The notes beneath the pieces are model-generated. The model saw nothing but the letters and a program-made list of their open reading frames with translations, was not told where the DNA came from and searched no databases. 64,000 bases of DNA from JAJFUE01 sp039683515 (GTDB lineage: Bacteria > Sumerlaeota > Sumerlaeia > MVZB01): the NCBI GenBank assembly GCA_039683515.1, contig JBDKRG010000011.1, positions 62,001 through 126,000 on the forward strand. The letters are read 5' to 3'. The stretch's first letter is position 1, and the number at the start of each line of letters is the position of its first letter. The position numbers and the translations under genes were made by a program. This document shows positions 24,814 to 37,572 of the stretch, piece by piece.

Positions 24814-25659
24814 ATGGAAGAAACGACCTACAAGATAGAAATCACGGAAGAGGACCTGCCGGTCCTGTCGGCGGTGGCGAACAAAGCCCTCGTGCTGATC
24901 CAGGACAACTCGGCGACCAATGGCCAGATCGAGACGCTGATCCGCCAGGATCCGGCGCTGACCCAGCGCGTGCTCCACGTGGCGAACTCGCCGTTCTACG
25001 CGGGCCGGGTCGAGTCGCGCACGATCGCGGCGGCGATCGCCCGGCTGGGGCTGCGCCAGTTGCGCAACGTGATCGTCGTGGCCGCCACCGGCGAGCTGTT
25101 CAACTCGAGCGACCGGCTGGCGCAGGCGCTGTGGGAACACGCGGTCGCCGCGGGGATCGCCGGCCAGATCCTGGCGCAGGAACTCAAGCTGGAGGGGACC
25201 GAAGAGTCGTTCATCGCGGCCATGCTGCACGACGTCGGCAAGCCGGTCATCCTTCGCCAAATTCCCCAGGTTTACGAACCAATGATCGCCCGCTGGCTGG
25301 AGGCCGGCGAGCGCCTGCAGGCGGCCGAGGAAAGCACGTTCAAATATTTCAACCACAGCACGGTCGGGGGGCTGACGATCCGCAAATGGCGGCTCTCCGA
25401 CAACATCGCCGAAGCGGTCCGGTTCCACCACGAGTTGGAAACGGGGATGCCGAAGCTCAACAACCCCGCCCTGACCTCGATCGTCAGCCTGGCGAGCGTG
25501 TTCGCCAACAACATGGGCCACGGCCACCCGGTCGGCCCGTGGCCGGAGGTGGCGAAGATGGCGAGCGCGCAGCATCTGCGGCTGAGCGGCGAGCGCCTCG
25601 AGGCGCTCGCAGAAAAGGTGAAAGTTGCCCTCGAAGCTCAGTGGCCGACGATTTCCTGA
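24814..25659 (+). CDS. HDOD-domain signalling protein
   Basis: The 281-residue protein is one HDOD domain. ALTQRVLHVANSPFYAG is the hallmark N-terminal stretch, RLGLRQLRNVIVVAA the central one, and MLHDVGKPVILRQIP retains an HD pair that many HDOD proteins lose. HDOD proteins are signalling domains linked to bacterial chemotaxis, the cell cycle and nucleotide signals; most are thought not to hydrolyse phosphodiesters. It lies alone on its strand, divergent from the membrane-protein pair. The downstream gene is rex, 330 nt away, probably a separate transcript. Confidence 0.88.
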   Translation: MEETTYKIEITEEDLPVLSAVANKALVLIQDNSATNGQIETLIRQDPALTQRVLHVANSPFYAGRVESRTIAAAIARLGLRQLRNVIVVAATGELFNSSDRLAQALWEHAVAAGIAGQILAQELKLEGTEESFIAAMLHDVGKPVILRQIPQVYEPMIARWLEAGERLQAAEESTFKYFNHSTVGGLTIRKWRLSDNIAEAVRFHHELETGMPKLNNPALTSIVSLASVFANNMGHGHPVGPWPEVAKMASAQHLRLSGERLEALAEKVKVALEAQWPTIS

Positions 25660-25988
25660 ATCTCAAAACGTTTTTTCAGAATCACGGATTCGGTTTCACA
25701 TTTTCGAAAACTGATATGAAAACAGTTTTCAAAGATGGTGATCCGAATTAGGTACAGATTCGCAACTGAAAATACGTTGCTGCTTGTTATATTCTGTTAT
25801 ATCAATAATACATGAGGGCTTTTGGCCCGCCCCGCCCCCGGCTTTGCCCACCACTCGAAAATGGCCGCACATTCGCTTTGGAAAGAAAATGCGATTTCGG
25901 TAGCGAAAATTCCTCTGGACAAAAAGTCGATATTTTGCCAAGCTGTGAACCGGGTTGTTCACTTTATCACAAAGGCTCGGTGACAAAC
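25660..25988. other. Long leader/spacer before rex
   Basis: The first part is AT-rich, with an 8-bp dyad (GAAAACTG / CAGTTTTC, 25706-25730) that may end the HDOD transcript, though without a T-run. The middle (25780-25810) has TATATT- and TATATC-like boxes. The rest reads open in the rex frame but has no rex-like sequence, so I treat it as leader. A candidate Rex site lies near its end. Confidence 0.4.
25944..25963. promoter_or_regulatory. Weak candidate Rex operator
   Basis: TGTGAA-N8-TTCACT resembles the known Rex site (TGTGAA-N4-TTCACA), but the half-sites are 4 nt too far apart. It sits about 26 nt before the rex start, where autoregulation would act. Confidence 0.25.
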
Positions 25989-26699
25989 ATGGTTGGCCTC
26001 TTAGTAAACCAAGCAGACGTGGTAGAAGCCCACAAGGCGACCACCGGCACACAAAAGACGCTGGATCGGCTGTCCTTTGACGGCCGCCGCATCCCCAAGC
26101 CGGTGATCAAGCGGCTCTCGCTCTACGCGCGCGCCCTCCAGAAATTCTCGTTCGCCGGGATGGATAAGATTTCCAGCCGCGAACTGGGGGACGCGTTGGG
26201 GCTCAACTCGGCCCAGGTCCGCAAGGACCTCGCCTATTTCGGCCAGTTCGGCGTGCCGGGTCTCGGTTATTACGTCGAAGAGCTGCGTGGCCGGATCAAG
26301 GCAATCCTTGGGACGGACCGGGTGGTGCGGCTTGCGGTCGTCGGCGTGGGCAATCTGGGCCAGGCCCTGATCAGCAACTCGGCGCAGTATGCGCGCGAGG
26401 GATTCTGCATCGTGGCGGCGTTCGATGCCGACAAGCGCAAGGTCGGCGGCGAGCGCGGCGGCGTGCCGATTTACCATGTGAGCGATCTGCAGGACAAGAT
26501 CCGCGACCTGGCCATCGACATCGTGGCCGTCGCGGTGCCCAGCGGCGCCGGTCAGCTGGTCGCCGATCGCGCGGTCGAATCCGGGGTAAACGCCATTCTC
26601 AACTTCGTCCCCGAACGGCTGATCGTCCCCAAGCATGTGCACGTCCAGTACGTCGACCTGGCCATCGAGATCGAAAGCCTGTCCTATTGGCTGAAGTAG
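25989..26699 (+). CDS. rex: Redox-sensing transcriptional repressor Rex
   Basis: From MVGLLVNQADVVEAHK the protein is 236 residues, close to other Rex proteins plus a short N-terminal tail. The N-terminal winged helix includes KPVIKRLSLYARAL, ISSRELGDALGLNSAQVRKDLAYFGQFGVPGLGY. The Rossmann domain has VVGVGNLGQALI, and the C-terminal swap helix reads IEIESLSYWLK. Rex senses the NADH/NAD+ ratio and represses respiration or fermentation genes when NADH is low. The longer listed frame is rejected because its first 59 residues are unlike Rex and lack a ribosome site. A strong terminator follows, and sucCD lies nearby on the other strand. Confidence 0.95.
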   Translation: MVGLLVNQADVVEAHKATTGTQKTLDRLSFDGRRIPKPVIKRLSLYARALQKFSFAGMDKISSRELGDALGLNSAQVRKDLAYFGQFGVPGLGYYVEELRGRIKAILGTDRVVRLAVVGVGNLGQALISNSAQYAREGFCIVAAFDADKRKVGGERGGVPIYHVSDLQDKIRDLAIDIVAVAVPSGAGQLVADRAVESGVNAILNFVPERLIVPKHVHVQYVDLAIEIESLSYWLK

Positions 26700-26723
26700 A
26701 CCAGGCCTGAGTGCGGTTTTTCG

Positions 26724-26755
26724 GCCCCCGGCTTCGCGCCGGGGGCCTTTTTATT
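26724..26755 (+). terminator. Rho-independent terminator of rex
   Basis: GGCCCCCGGC-TTCG-CGCCGGGGGCC is followed by TTTTTATT. The T-run contains the stop codon of the convergent SGNH gene. Confidence 0.92.
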
Positions 26756-27986
26756 GGCGGGGCCGGGGGATGAGGCGCTTTTCGACGAGCGCCCGGGCGA
26801 CCAGGTCGGCGACGAGGCCGTGGCCTTCGGCGTTGAAATGGCAGAAGTCCATGAAGACGTCGGGGCGGTCGAGCAGGCGCGCGTCGACGAGGGGAACGGC
26901 GTTGCGGGCGGCGACGTCGCGCAGGATCTGCTGGTACTGGTCATCGCGAAAGATCGGATACCCGCCAAGCACCGAATTGAACGGGTAGGGGTCGGTGCGG
27001 ACGTCGCGGGCCGCCTCGGCGTTGCCGGCCGCCTCCAGGACGCGGGCCAGCTCGAGCCGGGCAAGCGGCGTCAAGGCGTTGCGGGCCTGGACGGCCTGCT
27101 GGAGCAGACCGACCTCGGCCTTCGCGTCGCCGGCCTTGCCGCGGGCGAGCGCTTCGCGGATCGGCAGCATCCAGTCGGGGTTGTCGCCGGTCATGATGAA
27201 CACGAGCGGGATGTCGCGGCCGCGCGCGGTCTGGACGATCCGGGTGAGGTATTGGCGGTAGCCGTCGGGATCGACGCGGGGCTTGAGGGTGGCGAGGTCG
27301 ACGGCGCCGGAGCGGGCGTAGTCCTCGAGCCCGCCGGGGCCGCGGGAAACGAGGCCGGCTTTTCCCAGGCCGAACATCAACCCGCGCAGGACGTAAATCC
27401 GCCCCGTCACGGCCTCCAACGCCTGGCGGCGCGCGAGCGAGGCGAACCGCTCGGGGCTGTCCATTTCGTCGGGCCGCAGGACGTAGCGCCGGTCGTTGAA
27501 ACTGAAACTGGCCAGGATGAGCGACGGATCGAGCGGCAGGCCGTCCGAAACGAGGCGGCAGGAGCCGTTGCACGCCGTGTAGGCCGGGACGGCCAGGTTG
27601 ATGAAATCGACGCCCGGGAAGCGCTCCCCCAGCCCGGCCATGTAAGTGTCTCGGCCCTCGACGTCGTAGCCGTACATGGTCGAGTCGCCGATGCCGACGA
27701 CGCGCGGGCGCGCCTTGGGCCGGGCGAGCTTGGCGGTGTCCTCAACGAGGAAGCCGCGCTCGTCGAAGCGGCGCCGGACGCGGGCGGTGATGTGGGCGCC
27801 CCCGGGGCGCGGCCTCCAGCCGACGTCGGACGCATAGACATACCAGTCGTCCTCGCCGGCGACGACGTCGTCGTGGATGGTCTTAATCACTCGCGCGGCG
27901 CCCTCGACGGCGAGGATGACGAACAGGACCGCGAAAATCCGCATCAGGAGTTTGCGCCGAGATGTCAATTCTTTGCGGTGGACCAT
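26751..27986 (-). CDS. Membrane-anchored SGNH/GDSL-type hydrolase-like protein
   Basis: The 411-residue protein has one N-terminal membrane anchor (RIFAVLFVILAVEGAARVI, residues 16-35) and an SGNH fold. GIGDSTMYG carries the nucleophile Ser (block I), FSFND the Asn of block III, and the C-terminal DFCHFNAEGH supplies the Asp-x-x-His dyad of block V. These are the catalytic residues of esterases and O-acetyl-modifying enzymes. About 100 residues between blocks III and V include a helical TPR-like insertion (ARLELARVLEAAGNAEAARDV). Acting on extracytoplasmic glycans is plausible. It is convergent with rex and lies 20 nt after sucD on the same strand, so it may be the third gene of that operon. 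Confidence 0.82.
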   Translation of the reverse strand: MVHRKELTSRRKLLMRIFAVLFVILAVEGAARVIKTIHDDVVAGEDDWYVYASDVGWRPRPGGAHITARVRRRFDERGFLVEDTAKLARPKARPRVVGIGDSTMYGYDVEGRDTYMAGLGERFPGVDFINLAVPAYTACNGSCRLVSDGLPLDPSLILASFSFNDRRYVLRPDEMDSPERFASLARRQALEAVTGRIYVLRGLMFGLGKAGLVSRGPGGLEDYARSGAVDLATLKPRVDPDGYRQYLTRIVQTARGRDIPLVFIMTGDNPDWMLPIREALARGKAGDAKAEVGLLQQAVQARNALTPLARLELARVLEAAGNAEAARDVRTDPYPFNSVLGGYPIFRDDQYQQILRDVAARNAVPLVDARLLDRPDVFMDFCHFNAEGHGLVADLVARALVEKRLIPRPRQ

Positions 27987-28006
27987 GAATACCTCGGATG
28001 TGTGAG

Positions 28007-28885
28007 TTACATCGGTTGAATGCCTGCCTGGAGGAGAAGCTCGCAGACCTGGTCGGGCCGCTCGCAGACCGGCATGCCGGCCGCTTCCATGGCGGCGATC
28101 TTTTCGGCGGCGGTTCCCTTGCCGCTCGAGATGATGGCGCCGGCATGGCCCATGCGTTTGTCGGCGGGGGCGATCCGGCCGGCCACGAAGCCGATCACGG
28201 GCTTCCGCATGTTGTCCTTGATCCAGCGCGCGGCGAGTTCCTCCTCGTCGCCGCCGATCTCGCCGATCATGACGACCGCCTCGGTCGCCGGGTCGGAGTT
28301 GAACAGGTCGAGGATTTCGACGAAGCCGGTGCCGACGATCGGGTCGCCGCCAATGCCGACGCAGGAGGTCTGGCCGTAGTTGCCCAGGGTCAGCTCGTTG
28401 ACGAATTCATAGGTGAGCGTGCCGGAGCGCGAGATCACGCCGACCTTGCCGGGGCGGTGGATATGGCCGGGCATGATGCCGATCTTGGCCTGGCCGGGCG
28501 TGATGATGCCGGGGCAGTTCGGGCCGATGACGTGGGCGCCGCGGCGGCGCGCTTCCCAGTAGACGTCCATCAGCTGCAGCGTCGGGATCCCCTCGGTGAT
28601 GATGATGACGAGGCCCAGGCCGGATTCGATCGCCTCGAGGGCGGCGTCGGCGGCGGCCACGGCCGGGACGAAAATCACCGAGGCGTTGGCGCCGGTCTCG
28701 GCGACGGCCTCGCGCATGGTGTTGAAGATCGGGCGGTCGAGGGCGGTCTGGCCGCCGCGGCCGGGGGTGACGCCCGCGACCACCTGCGTGCCGTAATCGA
28801 TCATCTGCGCCGCATGGAAGCGGCCCTCGGTGCCGGTCATGCCCTGAACGATGAGGCGGGTATTGGAATCGACAAGAATGCTCAT
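28007..28885 (-). CDS. sucD: Succinyl-CoA synthetase, alpha subunit
   Basis: The 292-residue subunit binds CoA and carries the phosphorylated histidine. The N-terminal CoA-binding Rossmann part has [21 protein letters not shown] and [27 protein letters not shown] follows. The active-site loop [15 protein letters not shown] contains the phospho-His. It interconverts succinyl-CoA and succinate with NTP synthesis in the TCA cycle. It lies 54 nt downstream of sucC, and the pair forms a classic operon with the promoter found upstream of sucC. An SGNH protein gene follows at 20 nt. Confidence 0.97.
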   Translation of the reverse strand: MSILVDSNTRLIVQGMTGTEGRFHAAQMIDYGTQVVAGVTPGRGGQTALDRPIFNTMREAVAETGANASVIFVPAVAAADAALEAIESGLGLVIIITEGIPTLQLMDVYWEARRRGAHVIGPNCPGIITPGQAKIGIMPGHIHRPGKVGVISRSGTLTYEFVNELTLGNYGQTSCVGIGGDPIVGTGFVEILDLFNSDPATEAVVMIGEIGGDEEELAARWIKDNMRKPVIGFVAGRIAPADKRMGHAGAIISSGKGTAAEKIAAMEAAGMPVCERPDQVCELLLQAGIQPM

Positions 28886-28939
28886 GAAATGATTTCCTTT
28901 ATCGGTCGGATCCGTCGGATCGGTCGAATGGTTGATCGC

Positions 28940-30082
28940 TCACTCGTCGCGCTTGCTGAGTTCCACCGCTTTGCGCGCCGCCTCGGACATGGTCGGGAGC
29001 ATGATCAGGTCGGTGCCGGCAAGGAGCTCGCGGGCCTTGTCCTCGTTGGTGCCGACGAGGCGCATGACGATCGGGATGTCGATGCCGCTGCGCTCGCGGG
29101 CGCGCAGGACCCCCTCGGCCACGCGGTCGCAGCGGACGATGCCGCCGAAGATGTTGAACAGGATCGTGTTGACGGCGCTGTCGGCGGTGACGATGCGCAG
29201 CGCGGCGGCGATGCGCTCGGCGTCGGCGCCGCCGCCGACGTCGAGGAAATTGGCGGGCTCGCCGCCGTATTGCTTGACGAGGTCCATGGTCGCCATCGCC
29301 AGGCCGGCGCCGTTGACGAGGCAGCCGATGTGGCCGTCGAGCTTGACGTAGCTGATGTCGTGGTGGCGGGCCTCGACCTCGAGCGGGGCCTCCTCGTTTT
29401 CGTCGCGCAGGGCGGCGATCGCGGGGTGGAGCGCCAGGGCGTTGTCGTCGAAATCGATCTTGGCGTCGGCGCAGATGATTTCGCCCCGCGAGGTCAGGAC
29501 GAGCGGGTTGATCTCGACGAGCGAGGCGTCCTGGTCGAAGACGACGCGCTCGAGCGCCCGCAGGATGCGGCTGACCGTTTCGTGGGTGTCGGCCGGCAGG
29601 TCGAGGAAATAAACCGCCTGGCGGATCTGGTAGGGGCGCAGGCCGAGCCCCGGCTGGACGGGAAGCTTGAGGATGCGGTCGGGCGTGGTCGCGGCGACTT
29701 CCTCGATGTTGATGCCGCCGGCGGGCGAGACCATCACGACGAGGCGCTTGCTCGCGCGGTCGATCACGGCGCCGGCGTAGATCTCGCGGGCGATCTCGAC
29801 CGCCTGCTCGATGAGGACGCGCTTGACGGTGATCCCCTTGATGTTCATGCCGAGGATCGTCTGGGCGTGCTTGGCGACCTCGGCGGCGTTGCGGGCGAGC
29901 TTGACCCCGCCGGCCTTGCCGCGGCCGCCGACGTGGACCTGCGCCTTGACGACCACCGGCCACGCCCCGAACGACTCGGCGGCCTCGACGGCGGCTTCGG
30001 CGGACTCGACGACGCTCCCCTTGGGCAGCGGCAGCCCGTAATCGGTCAATATCTGTTTGGCCTGATACTCATGGATCTTCAT
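28940..30082 (-). CDS. sucC: Succinyl-CoA synthetase, beta subunit
   Basis: The 380-residue ATP-grasp subunit begins [12 protein letters not shown], preceded by AGG. The upstream TTG that would add two residues is not preferred. It shows [20 protein letters not shown] (nucleotide-binding), [21 protein letters not shown] (metal-binding) and [14 protein letters not shown] with LDVGGGA near the C-terminus, all as in SucC. Nucleotide preference (ATP or GTP) is not certain. It is the first gene of the sucCD unit; a TTGACA-N16-TAACAT promoter lies about 55 nt upstream. Confidence 0.97.
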   Translation of the reverse strand: MKIHEYQAKQILTDYGLPLPKGSVVESAEAAVEAAESFGAWPVVVKAQVHVGGRGKAGGVKLARNAAEVAKHAQTILGMNIKGITVKRVLIEQAVEIAREIYAGAVIDRASKRLVVMVSPAGGINIEEVAATTPDRILKLPVQPGLGLRPYQIRQAVYFLDLPADTHETVSRILRALERVVFDQDASLVEINPLVLTSRGEIICADAKIDFDDNALALHPAIAALRDENEEAPLEVEARHHDISYVKLDGHIGCLVNGAGLAMATMDLVKQYGGEPANFLDVGGGADAERIAAALRIVTADSAVNTILFNIFGGIVRCDRVAEGVLRARERSGIDIPIVMRLVGTNEDKARELLAGTDLIMLPTMSEAARKAVELSKRDE

Positions 30083-30135
30083 CGGCAAGCCTGCTTGAAC
30101 GGCGTTCTTCAGTTGGGATTGACATCCTGACCTTC

Positions 30136-30163
30136 ATGTTAAAACCGCGCGCGTGAATGTCAA
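30136..30163 (-). promoter_or_regulatory. Predicted promoter of sucCD
   Basis: On the minus strand, TTGACA is followed by TAACAT after 16 bp. Transcription would begin about 45 nt upstream of the sucC ATG. Confidence 0.6.
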
Positions 30164-30195
30164 TCTTTATGGGTTCCCTCGATCCTTCACAAAAT

Positions 30196-30531
30196 TGAAC
30201 CACGAAGGCACGAAGACACAAAGAATTCAAAGCATCCATTTTGAAGGAACATGTCACCCCCGACTTTGTCCGGGCAAGGTCCGTCCGAATCTTGTTTTTC
30301 CTGGCAAGATTTCGAACAGGAGGCAACGAAGGCAACCGAGAGATGAGCCGCCAGGAAATTCTCCGTTTCCTCCGTTGCCTTCTGTTCATTCCTGTCTTCA
30401 AGAATTTCTCCGCATCTCTGCCTGACTCTGCCCCTCTGCGACAAGGTCAGGTTTTTCGTGTTTTCTTTCGTGACCCGCATTTCTGTCTTGTTGTTTGGTT
30501 GCGGCTCGCCGGGCCAGGCCTTCGTGGTTCA
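30196..30531. repeat. Repeat-filled gap bounded by a 14-bp inverted repeat
   Basis: TGAACCACGAAGGC at the left end and its exact complement at the right end (30518-30531) enclose about 310 bp. The interior has CACGAA-type repeats, a hairpin (CAACGAAGGCAAC...GTTGCCTTC) and the 56-nt dispersed repeat. Short ORFs in it show no protein-like features. With its flanks it fills the 550-bp space between sucC and the UxuA-like gene. Confidence 0.7.
30389..30444. repeat. Dispersed 56-nt intergenic repeat, copy 2
   Basis: It matches 9559-9614 at 50 of 56 positions, including CCTGTCTTCAA and CATCTCTGCCT. Confidence 0.85.
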
Positions 30532-30633
30532 TTCGTTACGAAGAATCAAGGTGGGTTCCAAGGGACGGCGACCCGGCAGCGCATAAGGACCCGGATGCGA
30601 TTTCGTTGAAAGATTTAAACGGGGGGGCGCTTC

Positions 30634-31746
30634 ATGGAACGGCGGGACTTTCTCAAGGCGAATCTGGCGGCGGTGGGCGGCGCGATGCTGGGCGGGTGCG
30701 CGGCGATGAAACCCAAGGCGGCCGCGCCCGGCCCGGCGCTGAAGGAGTTCGCCCCGGGGATCAAGCTCGGGATGCGCCTGCGGGCGAAAACGCGCGACGC
30801 CGACCTGCAGTTCATGCACCAGCTCGGCATGCGCTGGTGCCGGCTCGACATCTGGCCGCCCGACGGCGGCTACGACGCCATGGCGCGCATCCAGGAGCGC
30901 TTCGAGAAAAACGGGATCAGGATCTTCACCGTCGCCTACGGCGGGATGAATCACCGCTCGCTGCTGATCGGCGGGCCCGAGCGCGACAAGAAGCTCGACG
31001 AACTGGGCGGGTTCATCCGGGACCTGGCGCGACTCGGCATCAGGGTGACCGACACCTCGTTTTGCGAACTGCACAAGGGCTACAACACCTACACGACCGG
31101 CTTCGCCGACATGGACGGCATCGAGACGCGGATCTTCGACGTCGCCGAATACGCGAAAATGGACAAGCCGGCCGAAGACCGGCGCTGGTCGGCCGGGGAA
31201 GTGCGCGAGGCGTTCAAATACTGCATGGACCGGCTGCTGCCCATCGCCGAGGCGAGCGGCGTGCGGATCGCGGTCCACCCCGACGACCCGCCGATCGACG
31301 AGCAGGCCGGGATCGCGCGCATTTTCCACACCTACGAGCAATACCGCGAGGTGTTCGAGATGTGCCCGAGCCCGAACCTGGGGGTGAACTTCTGTGTCGG
31401 CACGTGGGGCGAGGCGGGGCCGGCCGCGGGCAAGGGCGTCTGCGAGGCGCTCCGCGCGTTCGCCCGGCAGGGTCGGCTCATCGACGGCCACTTCCGCAAC
31501 GTGCGCGGGACGCTGCCGAGATTCCAGGAGACGTTCATCGACAACGGCGACATCGACATGCAGGCAGTGATGAACACCCTCGTCGACGTCGGGTTCAACG
31601 GCCAGATCGTCCCCGACCACATCCCGATGTTCAAGCTGAGCCGCGACGGCAAGGACGGTTTCAGCCCCGCCACCACCGCCGGCATCGCGTTCAGCTTCGG
31701 CTGCATGCGCACGATGCTGAGAAACGCCGAACGCCGGAAAGCATAA
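30634..31746 (+). CDS. Exported UxuA-like (mannonate dehydratase-related) TIM-barrel protein
   Basis: The 370-residue protein begins MERRDFLKANLAAVGGAMLGGCAAM: a twin-arginine-like signal that ends in a lipobox (LGGC), so it is predicted to be a membrane-anchored lipoprotein. The mature part is a xylose-isomerase-like TIM barrel with the UxuA landmarks IAVHPDDPP (metal-binding His region) and DGHFRNVRG. The strand NGQIVPDHIPMF fits the last substrate-binding region. Authentic mannonate dehydratases are cytoplasmic, so an exported relative is odd; a sugar-acid isomerase or dehydratase, or a non-catalytic binder, are all possible. It stands alone, preceded by a 550-bp repeat-rich gap. Confidence 0.75.
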   Translation: MERRDFLKANLAAVGGAMLGGCAAMKPKAAAPGPALKEFAPGIKLGMRLRAKTRDADLQFMHQLGMRWCRLDIWPPDGGYDAMARIQERFEKNGIRIFTVAYGGMNHRSLLIGGPERDKKLDELGGFIRDLARLGIRVTDTSFCELHKGYNTYTTGFADMDGIETRIFDVAEYAKMDKPAEDRRWSAGEVREAFKYCMDRLLPIAEASGVRIAVHPDDPPIDEQAGIARIFHTYEQYREVFEMCPSPNLGVNFCVGTWGEAGPAAGKGVCEALRAFARQGRLIDGHFRNVRGTLPRFQETFIDNGDIDMQAVMNTLVDVGFNGQIVPDHIPMFKLSRDGKDGFSPATTAGIAFSFGCMRTMLRNAERRKA

Positions 31747-32034
31747 ACCGCCAAGACCCGGGGCGCGGCACAGACGGCGCGGAGATTATGGAACGCGGAT
31801 GACGCGGATCGGGCGGATCTTGATTCGGGCGAGTGCCATTTTTCGGCATTAGGAATCGCCGGCGAGGGCGCCGGCGCCACAGTGCGCGGAGCTATTTGAT
31901 ACCGAATAGCCGTTTTCGATGTGGGGCCGGCGCCCCCGCCGGCCATTTACGCATTATTTTTGCAAACCACTCAAAACCGCCAAGAACTGAAATTCTTCAT
32001 TCTTATTCTTGGCAGCCTTGGCGTCTTGGCGGTT
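31745..32034. repeat. Gap between UxuA-like gene and glgB, bounded by a 12-bp inverted repeat
   Basis: AACCGCCAAGAC (31745-31756) and its exact complement (32023-32034) delimit about 265 bp of noncoding DNA between convergent genes. A second, GC-rich inverted pair lies in the middle (31858-31881 with 31920-31943). No gene is supported. Confidence 0.75.
31858..31945. repeat. GC-rich palindromic repeat pair
   Basis: The arms (GCCGGCGAGGGCGCCGGC side and GGGGCCGGCGCCCCCGCC side) are reverse complements with two mismatches. They are separated by about 38 bp. The right arm with flanks, 26 bp at 31920-31945, recurs exactly inside a coding sequence at 39484-39509. Confidence 0.9.
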
Positions 32035-32040
32035 CAAATC

Positions 32041-33966
32041 CTATTCATGCTTCAAGAAGACCGCGCCGAGCGGCGGCAGGACGAGGTTGAGCGAGCAGGG
32101 GAAGTTGTGCGAGGGCTGCGACGAGGCCTCGACCCGGCCCATGTTGCCGAAACCGGCGCCGCCGTACTCGAGGCCGTCGCTGTTGAGCAGCTCGCGCCAG
32201 CCGCCGGCGCGCGGCACCCCGACCCGGTAGTTGAGCCGCGGCACGGGGGTGAAGTTGAAGACGCCGACGACCGCGTCCTGGTCGCCGGACTTGCCGCGCC
32301 GGATGAGCGACAGCACGCTCGCCTCGTTGTCGTTGCAGTCGATCCAGCCGAAGCCGTCGAACGAGAACTCGATCTCGTGCATCGCGGGCTCGTTGCGGTA
32401 GAGCCAGTTCAGGTCGCGGACCCACTGGTTGAGCGAGTTGTGGCGGTTGTCGCCGAGCAGGTGCCAGTCGAGGCTCGACTCGTGCGCCCACTCGTTCCAC
32501 TGGCCGAGCTCGCCGCCCATGAAGAGGAGCTTCTTGGCGGGCTGGGCGAACATGTACGCGAAGAGCAGCCGCAAATTGGCGAACTTCTGCCACAGGTCGC
32601 CGGGCATCTTGTTGAGGAGCGAGCACTTGCCGTAGACGACCTCGTCGTGCGAGAGCGGCAGGACGAAGTTCTCGCTGAACGCGTACAGCATCCGGAACGT
32701 CAGCTTGTGGTGGTGGAACTTGCGGTAGATCGGATCCTTGCTGAAATAGTCGAGCGTGTCGTGCATCCAGCCCATGTCCCACTTGAGGCCGAAGCCGAGG
32801 CCGCCGACGTAGGTCGGGCGCGCGACCATCGGCCACGCGGTCGATTCCTCGGCGAACGTCTGGACGTCGGGGTGGCGCTGGTAGATTTCGGTGTTGAGCC
32901 TGCGCAGGAAGTCGATCGCCTCGAGGTGCTCGCGGCCGCCGAAGCGGTTGGGGACCCACTCCCCGTCCTTGCGCGAGTAATCGAGGTAGAGCATCGAGGC
33001 CACGGCGTCGACGCGGATGCCGTCGACGTGGTATTTCTCGAGCCAGTAAAGCGCGCTCGAAATGAGGAACGCGCGGACCTCGTTGCGGCCGTAGTTGAAG
33101 ATGTAGCTGTTCCAGTCGCGCTGGAGCCCCTGGCGCGGATCCCTGTGCTCGTAGAGGTGCGTGCCGTCGAAATAGGCGAGGCCGTGCTCGTCGCTCGGGA
33201 AGTGCGAGGGGACCCAGTCCAGGATCACGCCGATGCCGGCCTGGTGCAGGTAATCGACGAGGTACATGAAATCCTGCGGCGTGCCGTAGCGGCTGGTCGG
33301 CGCGAAATACCCGGTCGTCTGGTAACCCCAGGACCCGTAAAACGGGTGCTCCATAATCGGCATGAGCTCGACGTGGGTGTAGCCCATGTGGGTCAGGTAG
33401 CCGGCCAGTTGCGGGGCGATCTCGCGGTAGCTGAGCGAGCGGTTGCCGTCCTCGGGGCAGCGCCGCCACGAGCCCAGGTGCATTTCGTAGATCGAGATGG
33501 GGGCGTCGAGGCCGTTCCTGGCGTGCCGGTCGCGCATCCAGTCGCCGTCTTCCCACTCGTAATCGAGGTCCCAGACGATCGAGGCGGTCATGGGCGGGTT
33601 TTCGGCGTGGATGGCGTACGGGTCGGCCTTGTCGACCTCGTAGCCGTTGTAGCGCGACCGGATGTGGTACTTGTAATGCGTCCCCTTGCCGATGCCCGGG
33701 ATGAAACCTTCCCAGATGCCGCTCTGGCCGCGGGCGCGCAGGTGATGGGTGTCCTTGTTCCAGCCGTTGAAGTCGCCCATCACGCTGACGGCGGCGGCGT
33801 CGGGGGCCCACACGCCGAAGTGCACGCCGTCCAGGTCGTCCTCGTGGCTCAGGTGCGATCCGAGCTTCTCGTAGAGCTTGACGTGGCTCCCCTCGTTGAA
33901 AAGGTAAACGTCGTCCTCGCTGAGCAGGCTGACATGATGATGAACGGCATCCGCGGCGACCGGCAT
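32041..33966 (-). CDS. glgB: 1,4-alpha-glucan branching enzyme (GH13)
   Basis: From [10 protein letters not shown], preceded by GGAAAGG, the protein is 641 residues, typical of GlgB. It has an N-terminal CBM48 domain ([23 protein letters not shown]) and the barrel with YEMHLGSW. The nucleophile Asp is in [14 protein letters not shown], the acid Glu in [10 protein letters not shown] and the transition-state Asp in [13 protein letters not shown]-terminal all-beta domain follows. It makes alpha-1,6 branches in glycogen. It is 127 nt downstream of the TreS-maltokinase gene on the same strand, and GlgB clustering with TreS-Mak is a known arrangement. Its TAG stop abuts a repeat boundary. Confidence 0.96.
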   Translation of the reverse strand: MPVAADAVHHHVSLLSEDDVYLFNEGSHVKLYEKLGSHLSHEDDLDGVHFGVWAPDAAAVSVMGDFNGWNKDTHHLRARGQSGIWEGFIPGIGKGTHYKYHIRSRYNGYEVDKADPYAIHAENPPMTASIVWDLDYEWEDGDWMRDRHARNGLDAPISIYEMHLGSWRRCPEDGNRSLSYREIAPQLAGYLTHMGYTHVELMPIMEHPFYGSWGYQTTGYFAPTSRYGTPQDFMYLVDYLHQAGIGVILDWVPSHFPSDEHGLAYFDGTHLYEHRDPRQGLQRDWNSYIFNYGRNEVRAFLISSALYWLEKYHVDGIRVDAVASMLYLDYSRKDGEWVPNRFGGREHLEAIDFLRRLNTEIYQRHPDVQTFAEESTAWPMVARPTYVGGLGFGLKWDMGWMHDTLDYFSKDPIYRKFHHHKLTFRMLYAFSENFVLPLSHDEVVYGKCSLLNKMPGDLWQKFANLRLLFAYMFAQPAKKLLFMGGELGQWNEWAHESSLDWHLLGDNRHNSLNQWVRDLNWLYRNEPAMHEIEFSFDGFGWIDCNDNEASVLSLIRRGKSGDQDAVVGVFNFTPVPRLNYRVGVPRAGGWRELLNSDGLEYGGAGFGNMGRVEASSQPSHNFPCSLNLVLPPLGAVFLKHE

Positions 33967-34093
33967 GGAAACACCCTTTCCGTGACATCCCGAGTCAATG
34001 GCACCAGACCCATATTCGTTGTATGGCGACAAAATGCAACAGATAAGAACGGGCGGCGCGCCGGGACGGCGGGCGCGGCCGGGCGCCGATTCG

Positions 34094-37450
<3,357 letters not shown>

Positions 37451-37537
37451 GAAGCAGCGGCTCTCGAATGCTCGGTATTGAGTTCATGATAGATATTCTG
37501 CCGGTGCGCGTCAATTTCCGAGCCCAGGCTCCGCGGC

Positions 37538-37566
37538 TTGACTTTTGAGCCCATCTCCCTTAGCTT
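37538..37566 (+). promoter_or_regulatory. Predicted promoter, possibly leaderless
   Basis: TTGACT and TAGCTT are 17 bp apart, with the -10 only 7 nt before the GT2 start codon. Transcription would start at or near that ATG, and there is no ribosome site between. Confidence 0.4.
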
Positions 37567-37572
37567 TTCTCG

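Noticed and set aside
25812..25988. Extended N-terminus of Rex (59 residues)
   Set aside because: These residues do not resemble Rex or any domain, and the family starts close to the chosen ATG.
32023..32040. GGTTCAAATCC, which looks like a tRNA T-arm
   Set aside because: No acceptor, D or anticodon arms can be formed around it. It is part of the repeat boundary next to the glgB stop codon.
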